The position numbers were made by a program, and so were the translations under genes. Under the pieces are notes generated by a model. It saw nothing but the letters and a program-made list of their open reading frames with translations, was not told the DNA's origin and ran no database searches. 14,054 nucleotides of DNA. Source: Eubacterium sp. (lineage in GTDB: Bacteria; Bacillota; Clostridia; Oscillospirales; Acutalibacteraceae). Location of the stretch: NCBI GenBank assembly GCA_029054965.1, contig JAIDEF010000367.1, forward strand, positions 1-14,054, written 5' to 3'. Positions 1 through 5,950 of this stretch are shown piece by piece (within the stretch, counting starts at the first letter, position 1; each line of letters begins with the position of its first letter).

Positions 1-1173
1 GTATTACCGATTGTTGCAGCAATTATTGTATTATCAGCTTTTGCAGTGAGCGGTAATATTACAAAAAAAGCAGATGAAAAAAATCCTACTGCACAGACAC
101 AGGTTTCTGCCGTTAATGAGGAGAGCTCAGCGACGGAAAAAAATGAAAATTCAAAGGTTACGCTTTTAGCAACAGGTGATAATCTGATTCATAACACACT
201 TATTTCTGCGGGAGAGCAGTCAGACGGAACACTTAATTATGATTCTCTTTATGCCAATATCAAGCCTGAAATTGAAAAGTTTGATATTTCGGTAATTGAT
301 CAGGAAACCGTACTTGGCGGCAGTGAATTTGAGTATTCAGGCTATCCGACATTTAATACTCCTTGGGAGGTTGGTGAGGCAGCTATAAGGGCAGGCTTCG
401 ATGTTTTCAACTGTGCTACAAACCATACAATGGATATGGGCTGGGGCGGTATTGAAAATGAGCTTGAATTTTTTGCGAATAATAAGGATGCTGTTGCGCT
501 TGGTGTAAATGGTGATGAGGACGACTATAATAAGATAACATATTATGAAAAGAACGGCATTACCTTTGCTATGCTCAATTACACCTATGGTACAAATGGT
601 ATTCCGCTGCCTGATGATAAGCCGTGGTGTGTGAATCTTCTTGATAAGGACAAGGTTACAAGGGATTTGAAGGAAGCAAGAGAGCACGCAGATTTTGTTA
701 TTGTTTTCCCTCACTGGGGTACAGAGTACAGCTTTGAGGTTTCTGATTATCAGGAGGAATATACAAAGCTGTTTTCTGATATGGGTGTTGATCTTGTTAT
801 AGGCTGCCATCCTCATGTTATCGAGCCTGTCAAGTGGGTAACGAATGAGAGCACAGGCAAAAAGATGCTTGTTTATTATTCGCTGGGTAATTTCATTTCG
901 CATCAGATTGATCTTGAAAATCTGCTTGGCGGTATGGCAGAGGTTACGATTGAAAAGCGTGATGGCAAGACAGAAATTACATCAGCAAAATTTGTCCCTG
1001 TTGTGTGTCACTATAACAGGAATGAAAACGGAAAGTTTGCTTTTAATGTGTACAAGCTTGGAGATTATAATGATGATCTTGCAAATACCCATGCGCAGCA
1101 GGGCGGAACGGTTGAATATTTTACAAAGCTTGTTAATGATGTGGTCGATGAAGAGTTCATCAGTATGAAATAG
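1..1173 (+). CDS. CapA-family (PGA_cap) metallophosphatase-like protein, 5'-truncated by window edge
   Basis: The frame is open from base 1. The GTG at 46 is not taken as the start because the preceding 15 codons read as a hydrophobic membrane segment (VLPIVAAIIVLSAFAV), so the true start lies upstream. After this anchor and a low-complexity polar linker comes a CapA/PGA_cap domain (the family of Bacillus poly-gamma-glutamate capsule protein CapA, a calcineurin-like metallophosphatase fold). Visible motifs are GDNLIHN (175-195), NHTMDMG (421-441), the HWGTEY block (712-729), GCHPHV (802-819) and YSLGNF (near 874-891). Asp, Asn and His in these motifs are the expected metal ligands. The protein is probably tethered to the outer face of the membrane. 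The family relation is clear, but the substrate is unknown: no capB/capC partners are visible, so a poly-glutamate role is not supported here. The gene is followed by a 193-base gap before glnA and is unlikely to be functionally tied to it. Confidence 0.88.
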   Translation, partial: VLPIVAAIIVLSAFAVSGNITKKADEKNPTAQTQVSAVNEESSATEKNENSKVTLLATGDNLIHNTLISAGEQSDGTLNYDSLYANIKPEIEKFDISVIDQETVLGGSEFEYSGYPTFNTPWEVGEAAIRAGFDVFNCATNHTMDMGWGGIENELEFFANNKDAVALGVNGDEDDYNKITYYEKNGITFAMLNYTYGTNGIPLPDDKPWCVNLLDKDKVTRDLKEAREHADFVIVFPHWGTEYSFEVSDYQEEYTKLFSDMGVDLVIGCHPHVIEPVKWVTNESTGKKMLVYYSLGNFISHQIDLENLLGGMAEVTIEKRDGKTEITSAKFVPVVCHYNRNENGKFAFNVYKLGDYNDDLANTHAQQGGTVEYFTKLVNDVVDEEFISMK

Positions 1174-1182
1174 TCTATGTAA

Positions 1183-1209
1183 CATATGCACAAAAACGGT
1201 TTGTATATG
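1183..1209 (+). terminator. Weak imperfect hairpin after the CapA-family gene
   Basis: Arms CATAT..ACAAA (1183-1194, with a GC bulge) and TTTGTATATG (1200-1209) can pair around an AACGG loop, 10 nt after the stop codon. There is no G+C-rich stem and no T tract, so it is only a weak candidate for transcript end or mRNA 3'-end protection. The strong hairpin at 1298-1328 could also serve as the terminator of this upstream gene. Confidence 0.25.
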
Positions 1210-1250
1210 TGGTGCAGAAAATAAATAATTGACAAATTTATACAAAATGG

Positions 1251-1280
1251 TTGACAAATGGGTTGCTTATTGAGTATAAT
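1251..1280 (+). promoter_or_regulatory. Consensus sigma-A promoter for glnA leader
   Basis: TTGACA (1251-1256) and TATAAT (1275-1280) are both perfect consensus hexamers, separated by 18 bp. The expected transcription start is near 1286-1288. A second TTGACAAAT copy lies exactly 22 bp upstream (1229-1237 versus 1251-1259), about two helical turns, and may be part of an activator or repressor site. No -10 box matches the upstream copy. This is the only convincing promoter between the CapA-family gene and glnA. Confidence 0.85.
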
Positions 1281-1297
1281 GCAATTGTAGTAAGAAC

Positions 1298-1337
1298 GAG
1301 GGCGTTCCGTACCAAGCGGAGTGCCCTCATTTTTTTA
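1298..1337 (+). terminator. Intrinsic terminator in the glnA leader (probable attenuator)
   Basis: GAGGGCGTTCCG (1298-1309) pairs with CGGAGTGCCCTC (1317-1328) as a 12-bp stem with two G-U pairs around the 7-nt loop TACCAAG. It is followed by ATTTTTTT (1329-1336). It lies about 12 nt after the expected transcription start and ends about 30 nt before the glnA ATG. The 30 nt between them (the ribosome binding site region) have no space for another promoter. Two readings are possible: a leader attenuator controlled by antitermination, or the terminator of a short RNA or of the upstream gene. The first fits the promoter position best. Confidence 0.8.
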
Positions 1338-1366
1338 TTTAATAATTTCAGAGAGGAGTATTTACA

Positions 1367-2719
1367 ATGAGTAAGTACACAAAGGAAGACATTTTAAAGA
1401 GTGCACAGGAAAATGGTGTTGAGTTTATCAGACTTCAGTTTACAGATGTTTTCGGTATTATGAAGAATGTAGCTATCACAATTTCACAGCTTGAAAAAGC
1501 ACTTGATAATCAGTGTATGTTTGACGGATCATCAATTGAGGGCTTTGTTCGTATTGATGAAAGTGATATGTATCTTCATCCTGATTATGACACATGGACA
1601 ATTTTCCCCTGGAGAAAGCACCAGAATGCACAGACAGCAAGATTAATCTGCTCAGTATATACCGCTGACAACAAAACACCTTTCCTCGGTGACCCAAGAA
1701 ATGTTTTGCAGAAGGTTATTGATGAAGCTGCTGAAATGGGATATACCTTTAATGTAGGTCCTGAATGTGAATTCTTCCTTTTCAAAGTTAATGAGGACGG
1801 CACACCAACACTTGAAACAAATGATAAAGCAGGCTATTTTGACCTTAATCCTATTGATACAGGTTCAAACTGCCGTCGTGACATTTGCCTTGCTCTTGAG
1901 GAAATGGGCTTCACAATCGAGGCTTCACACCACGAGGTTGCTCGCGGTCAGCACGAAATTGACTTTAAGTTTGACGAGGTTATGACAACTGCTGACAGAG
2001 TTATGACCTTCAAACACGTTGTTAAAACATATGCTACAAAGCACGGTTTACATGCTACATTTATGCCAAAGCCTGTTTATGGTATTAACGGCTCGGGTAT
2101 GCACACAAATATGTCACTTATGACAAAGGACGAGAACGGCAAAACAGTCAATGCTTTCTATGACCCTGAAAGTCCTGACGGCTTAAGCAAGATTGCACAT
2201 AACTTTATTGCAGGTATTTTAAAGCATGTTAAGGGCTTGACCGTATATGCTAATCCAACCGTTAACTCATATAAGAGATTAGTTCCCGGCTATGAAGCAC
2301 CAACCTATATTGTTTGGTCATCATCAAACCGTTCAGTGCTTGTTCGTATTCCTGCAACACGCGGAATGGGTACTCGTGTAGAGCTTCGTTCACCTGACCC
2401 TGCTTGTAACCCATATCTTGAAATGGCGCTCTGTCTTGCAGCAGGTCTGGATGGTATTAAGAACAATCTTACTCCTCCTGAGGCTGTTGATTACAATGTA
2501 TTTGATTTCTCAGATGAGCAGCTTGCTGAAAAGGGTATTGATTGTCTTCCAACCTCACTTGAGGAAGCTGTAAAAGCATCAATTGCTGATCCGTTTGTTA
2601 AGGAAACAGTTGGCGACCACGTATTCAATGCATATTCAAAGGGTAAGATGGCTGAGTGGGAAGAATATAAGACAAGAGTATCTCAGTGGGAAATTGACAG
2701 ATATATGGTTAACTATTAA
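1367..2719 (+). CDS. glnA: Glutamine synthetase, type I (GSI-alpha)
   Basis: This enzyme joins ammonium to glutamate using ATP to make glutamine; GSI acts as a cytoplasmic dodecamer. The 450-aa length is typical of the Firmicutes GSI-alpha class. Visible signatures are FTDVFG (residues 25-30), DGSSIEGF (53-60), the active-site flap region [30 protein letters not shown], and [10 protein letters not shown] near the C-terminal third. Arg62 follows the SIEGFV motif, matching the residue known in Bacillus GS for feedback inhibition by glutamine. The Tyr-containing adenylylation loop of GSI-beta enzymes is absent, so control by adenylylation is unlikely. The ATG at 1367 is set by GAGAGGAG (1351-1358), 8 nt upstream. 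Expression appears to require passage through the leader terminator at 1298-1337. The gene heads a nitrogen-assimilation block. Confidence 0.97.
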   Translation: MSKYTKEDILKSAQENGVEFIRLQFTDVFGIMKNVAITISQLEKALDNQCMFDGSSIEGFVRIDESDMYLHPDYDTWTIFPWRKHQNAQTARLICSVYTADNKTPFLGDPRNVLQKVIDEAAEMGYTFNVGPECEFFLFKVNEDGTPTLETNDKAGYFDLNPIDTGSNCRRDICLALEEMGFTIEASHHEVARGQHEIDFKFDEVMTTADRVMTFKHVVKTYATKHGLHATFMPKPVYGINGSGMHTNMSLMTKDENGKTVNAFYDPESPDGLSKIAHNFIAGILKHVKGLTVYANPTVNSYKRLVPGYEAPTYIVWSSSNRSVLVRIPATRGMGTRVELRSPDPACNPYLEMALCLAAGLDGIKNNLTPPEAVDYNVFDFSDEQLAEKGIDCLPTSLEEAVKASIADPFVKETVGDHVFNAYSKGKMAEWEEYKTRVSQWEIDRYMVNY

Positions 2720-2742
2720 TCTGTTTTGTTAACCCTCTCTTA

Positions 2743-2760
2743 CGGCAGGTTTGCCTGCCG
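2743..2760 (+). other. Perfect hairpin in glnA-amt spacer
   Basis: CGGCAGG (2743-2749) pairs perfectly with CCTGCCG (2754-2760) around a TTTG tetraloop, 23 nt after the glnA stop. It is flanked by two TTAACCC direct repeats (2729-2735 and 2762-2768). There is no T tract, so it is not a stand-alone intrinsic terminator. It may be an RNA-processing or protein-binding stem upstream of the amt terminator. Confidence 0.6.
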
Positions 2761-2766
2761 ATTAAC

Positions 2767-2796
2767 CCGGCATTCGTTTTAGGATGCGGATGCCGG
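2767..2796 (+). other. Second hairpin in glnA-amt spacer, with alternative pairing
   Basis: CCGGCAT (2767-2773) pairs with ATGCCGG (2790-2796), extended inward by about three more pairs. An alternative inner hairpin, GCATTC (2770-2775) with GGATGC (2782-2787) around the six-base loop GTTTTA, is mutually exclusive with it. Two mutually exclusive folds just upstream of a terminator resemble a switchable RNA, but the sequence does not match any riboswitch I recognise. Confidence 0.5.
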
Positions 2797-2814
2797 TGCT
2801 TTTCAGACACAATG

Positions 2815-2857
2815 GGGTGTCCGCAGTGTTATGCTGCGGACGCCCTTTTGGTTTTTT
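2815..2857 (+). terminator. Strong intrinsic terminator between glnA and amt
   Basis: GGGTGTCCGCAG (2815-2826) pairs with CTGCGGACGCCC (2834-2845), a 12-bp G+C-rich stem with one G-U pair and a 7-nt loop TGTTATG, followed by TTTTGGTTTTTTT. The geometry (12-bp stem, 7-nt loop) and the CGGA..GCCCT 3' arm resemble the glnA leader terminator at 1298-1328. The amt start codon is about 36 nt after the T tract, and no promoter is visible between them. Confidence 0.88.
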
Positions 2858-2893
2858 TAGGTTCTATATTTAAGCAATGGAGGAGGAAAAAAT

Positions 2894-4609
2894 ATGACTA
2901 TGGAATCTATTATAGAAGCTGTAGATGGTGAATTGTTCGGCGTCTGGTTTCTGATTGGTGCGGCGTTGGTGTTTTTTATGCAGTGCGGCTTTGCAATGGT
3001 TGAAAGCGGTTTCACCAGAGCAAAAAATGCAGGAAACATCATTATGAAAAATCTTATGGATTTTTGTATTGGTGCTGTTATGTTCATTTTATTAGGCTTC
3101 GGTCTTATGATGGGTGAGGAATGCTTAGGCGGACTTGTGGGTATGCCGACTCTCGGTGTGTTTACGGATTATGCAAATTTTGACTGGTCCAACTTTGTGT
3201 TTAACCTTGTGTTCTGTGCTACGGCAGCTACCATTGTTTCGGGTGCTATGGCAGAGCGTACAAAGTTCTCGTCATACTGTATTTATTCAGCAGTAATTTC
3301 GGCAGTTGTTTATCCTGTTGAGGCAGGCTGGATATGGAATCCAAACGGCTGGCTTGTTACCCGTGGCTTCCACGATTTTGCAGGTTCAGCAGCCATTCAT
3401 ATGGTTGGCGGTATAGCAGCTCTTATCGGTGCAGCAATGCTTGGTCCCCGTATCGGGAAGTATAAGGTGGATAAGAAAACCGGCAAGAAAAAAGCAAACG
3501 CTATCCCCGGTCACAATCTGACTATCGGTGCACTTGGTGTATTTATTCTGTGGTTTGGATGGTACGGCTTTAACGGTGCTGCGGCAACCTCTGTGGATTC
3601 TCTTGCATCCATTTTTGTTACAACCACATTAGCTCCGTCAATTGCAACAGTTGTTACAATGATATTCACTTGGATTAAGGACGGCAAGCCTGATGTATCT
3701 ATGTCACTTAATGCGTCACTTGCAGGTCTTGTAGCTATTACTGCTCCCTGTGACTGTGTAGATGCTCTCGGCTCAATTATAATCGGTGCTGTTGCCGGCA
3801 TTCTTGTTGTTGTCGTTGTTGAGCTGCTTGACAAAAAGCTATTTGTTGATGACCCTGTAGGTGCTGTAGCGGTTCACTGTGCAAACGGTATTTGGGGTAC
3901 GCTTGCAGTTGGTCTGCTCTCAACCGGTGCCGATGGTGTCGGCAAAGGTTTATTCTACGGCGGTGGATTTAAGCAGCTGGGTATTCAGCTGATGGGCTTT
4001 GCAGCAGTAGCAGCATGGACTGTGGTTACTATGACAATCGTATTTTATGTTATTAAAAAGACGAACGGACTTCGTGTATCCGCTGAGGAAGAAATCAAGG
4101 GTCTTGATGCTACGGAGCACAATCTGCCGTCTGCCTATGCAGATTTTATGCCTGTAAGTGTTTCTGCAGCAGTTCAGCCTGCACCTGCTACTGTTGCTCC
4201 TGTTGAAAAGGCAGTTCCTATTGAAACATATACTACAAACAAAGATGCTAAGCTTACAAAGATAGTTATGATATTCAATCCTGCTAAGCTGGAGGAAATT
4301 AAGGAATCTATGAATGCTATCGGCGTTACGGGAATGACTGTTACGAATGTAATGGGCTGCGGTACGCAAAAGGGTCATATCAGAAAATACCGTGGCGTTG
4401 AGATTGAGGAAATGAACCTTATGCCTAAAATGAAGCTGGAAATGGTCATTTCTGCAGTGCCTGTTGAAAAGGTTGTTGATACTGCACGAAATGTTCTATA
4501 CTCAGGAAATATCGGTGACGGAAAAATATTCATTTATGATGTTGAGGATGTTGTCAAGATGAGAACAGGCGAGCGTGGTTATGATGCCCTGCAGGGCGAA
4601 AATGACTGA
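2894..4609 (+). CDS. amt: Ammonium transporter (Amt) with fused C-terminal PII (GlnK-type) domain
   Basis: Residues 1 to about 400 form an Amt/Rh channel with about 11 membrane segments. The pore twin histidines are His169 (AAIHMVGG) and His328 (AVHCANG), matching E. coli AmtB 168/318. The membrane part ends with the usual cytoplasmic GLDATEH tail (403-409). A Pro/Ala-rich linker (about 420-450) leads to a complete PII domain (about 453-566) with MGCGTQKGH, the T-loop KYRGVEIEE (498-506) and the nucleotide-binding MRTGERG (556-562). Separate GlnK normally plugs the Amt pore according to 2-oxoglutarate, ATP and ADP levels; here sensor and channel are one chain. The usual uridylylated T-loop Tyr is Ile504, so that modification is impossible at this site. 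GGAGGAGG (2879-2886) sets the ATG. It lies downstream of glnA across a hairpin cluster and terminator, so it probably depends on read-through. Confidence 0.95.
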   Translation: MTMESIIEAVDGELFGVWFLIGAALVFFMQCGFAMVESGFTRAKNAGNIIMKNLMDFCIGAVMFILLGFGLMMGEECLGGLVGMPTLGVFTDYANFDWSNFVFNLVFCATAATIVSGAMAERTKFSSYCIYSAVISAVVYPVEAGWIWNPNGWLVTRGFHDFAGSAAIHMVGGIAALIGAAMLGPRIGKYKVDKKTGKKKANAIPGHNLTIGALGVFILWFGWYGFNGAAATSVDSLASIFVTTTLAPSIATVVTMIFTWIKDGKPDVSMSLNASLAGLVAITAPCDCVDALGSIIIGAVAGILVVVVVELLDKKLFVDDPVGAVAVHCANGIWGTLAVGLLSTGADGVGKGLFYGGGFKQLGIQLMGFAAVAAWTVVTMTIVFYVIKKTNGLRVSAEEEIKGLDATEHNLPSAYADFMPVSVSAAVQPAPATVAPVEKAVPIETYTTNKDAKLTKIVMIFNPAKLEEIKESMNAIGVTGMTVTNVMGCGTQKGHIRKYRGVEIEEMNLMPKMKLEMVISAVPVEKVVDTARNVLYSGNIGDGKIFIYDVEDVVKMRTGERGYDALQGEND

Positions 4610-4634
4610 ATAAAGGTTTAATAAAACATATACA

Positions 4635-4664
4635 ATACCCCGTTGGAATAAACGGGGTATTTAT
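4635..4664 (+). terminator. Probable terminator after amt
   Basis: ATACCCCGTT (4635-4644) pairs perfectly with AACGGGGTAT (4651-4660), a 10-bp stem with the 6-nt loop GGAATA, about 25 nt after the amt stop. The following TTATAA is only a weak U tract, so termination may be partial. Confidence 0.75.
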
Positions 4665-4682
4665 AATTATGCATTAATATTC

Positions 4683-4775
4683 ATACAATATTGTATAAAG
4701 TTGCAAGATTGTTGAAATTTATTGTTAAAATACACATATATATACATTGTTTGCATAGAAATTTCTATATATAGG
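4683..4775 (+). promoter_or_regulatory. Promoter/operator region of the glt operon with two perfect palindromes
   Basis: This is an A+T-rich stretch between the amt terminator and the glutaminase start. It holds two perfect 14-bp palindromes: ATACAATATTGTAT (4683-4696) and ATAGAAATTTCTAT (4755-4768). A shorter one, TCAATTGA, lies at 4776-4783. The best promoter reading is TTGTTT (4747-4752), a 17-bp spacer and TATAGG (4770-4775), which places the second palindrome between -35 and -10. This promoter is weak, and other A+T-rich pairs are possible. No other feature was seen between 4661 and 4830. Confidence 0.4.
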
Positions 4776-4843
4776 TCAATTGAATAATTTGATTTATGGG
4801 TGTAAAATTTTATTAACAAGTTAAATTGCAAAGGAGAATATAT

Positions 4844-5950
4844 ATGCTCAAAGAGGGAGAAATCAGAATTCCTGCAGGCTGTGCCATTGCTGCGATTATA
4901 GACAGAAAGGGCAAGCGAATTAATGGTTCTGAAATTATAAAGTCCATTGCCCTTATGCATGACCGTTCAAATGGTCTTGGCGGCGGATTTGCTGCGTACG
5001 GAATTTATCCTGAACACAAGGATGAATATGCAATACATGTTTTTTATGACACTGCTGAGGCTAAGAAGCAGTGTGAAGAGTTTTTGTTCAGACATTTTAA
5101 TATAGACGTTGCTGAAAGAATACCGACAAAGCAGGTTGCAAGTATTGAAAAGGGACCTGACATCTGGCGCTATTTCGGAAAAGCCAACAGAGTTCGTATG
5201 AAGGATGCAAGGCTTGATGAGCAGGAATATGTAGCACAGTGTGTAACAAAGGTTAACAATGCTATTGATGGTGCTTATATTTTTTCGTCAGGTAAGAATA
5301 TGGGCTGCTTTAAGGCGGTAGGTTACCCTGAGGATGTTGGAGAGTTTTATATGCTTGATCAGTATGAGGCATATATATGGACTGCCCATGGTCGTTTCCC
5401 TACAAATACACCGGGCTGGTGGGGAGGCTCGCATCCGTTTAATATTCTTGACTGGTCTATTGTTCATAATGGTGAAATTTCTTCTTATGATGCAAACCGC
5501 AGATATATTGAGCAGTTCGGCTATATCTGTACAATGCAGACTGATACAGAGGTTATAACATATTTATTTGATCATCTTCTGCGTCACCACGAGCTGCCCG
5601 TTGAGGTTGCTGCAGATGTGCTCACAGCACCTGAATGGGATGAGATTGATAAAATGGATGCTGATAAAAAAGAGTACTTTACTAATCTCAGAGCTATTTA
5701 CAGCGGTGCTCTTGTTAATGGTCCGTTTTCTGTAATTCTTGGTTCAAATAAGGGCCTTCTTGCTATAAATGACAGACTAAAGCTTCGTTCATTAACTGCA
5801 GCAACAAAGGGTGACAGAGCATATTTCGCATCTGAGGAGTCAGCAATAAGAATTATTTGTCCTGACCCTGAAAAGGTTTGGTCAGTATCCGGTGCAGAGC
5901 CTGTGTTTATTCCACTTGAAATTGATAATGATGAGGAGGCTGACGATTGA
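4844..5950 (+). CDS. Glutamate synthase glutaminase subunit (class II glutamine amidotransferase, split GltB domain 1)
   Basis: This is the class II (Ntn-type) glutamine amidotransferase domain of a split, archaeal-style glutamate synthase; it releases ammonia from glutamine and passes it to the FMN subunit. The ATG at 4844 is chosen because AAGGAG (4831-4836) lies 7 nt upstream; the in-frame TTG at 4826 would put that site inside the gene. Motifs are the candidate nucleophile Cys13 in IPAGCAIAAI, GLGGGFAAYG, RFPTNTPGWWGG (from Arg184), HNGEI (208-212) and TDTEV (233-237). The catalytic Cys is not at position 2, so a 12-residue N-terminal propeptide must be removed, as in PurF and large GltB proteins. 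The product is 368 aa. Its stop codon TGA shares one base with the next start, which implies translational coupling. Confidence 0.9.
   Translation: MLKEGEIRIPAGCAIAAIIDRKGKRINGSEIIKSIALMHDRSNGLGGGFAAYGIYPEHKDEYAIHVFYDTAEAKKQCEEFLFRHFNIDVAERIPTKQVASIEKGPDIWRYFGKANRVRMKDARLDEQEYVAQCVTKVNNAIDGAYIFSSGKNMGCFKAVGYPEDVGEFYMLDQYEAYIWTAHGRFPTNTPGWWGGSHPFNILDWSIVHNGEISSYDANRRYIEQFGYICTMQTDTEVITYLFDHLLRHHELPVEVAADVLTAPEWDEIDKMDADKKEYFTNLRAIYSGALVNGPFSVILGSNKGLLAINDRLKLRSLTAATKGDRAYFASEESAIRIICPDPEKVWSVSGAEPVFIPLEIDNDEEADD

Noticed and set aside
46..48. GTG as the start of the CapA-family gene
   Set aside because: The frame is open to base 1 and the preceding codons form a hydrophobic segment that extends the protein, so the gene starts before the window.
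1183..1280. GlnR/TnrA operator (TGTNA-N7-TNACA) upstream of glnA
   Set aside because: TGTAA and TGACA half-sites occur but not with the required spacing.
1287..1337. Classical ANTAR two-hairpin target in the glnA leader
   Set aside because: Only one hairpin fits between the expected start and the T tract, and its loop is 7 nt without the expected A1/G4 six-base pattern.
3511..4378. Reverse-strand open frames within amt
   Set aside because: They lie opposite a well-conserved Amt-PII gene, show no recognisable domain and lack ribosome binding sites; they are frame shadows.
4645..4650. Six-base loop of the post-amt terminator as an ANTAR site
   Set aside because: The loop GGAATA lacks A at position 1, and the hairpin lies after the gene rather than in a leader with a partner stem.
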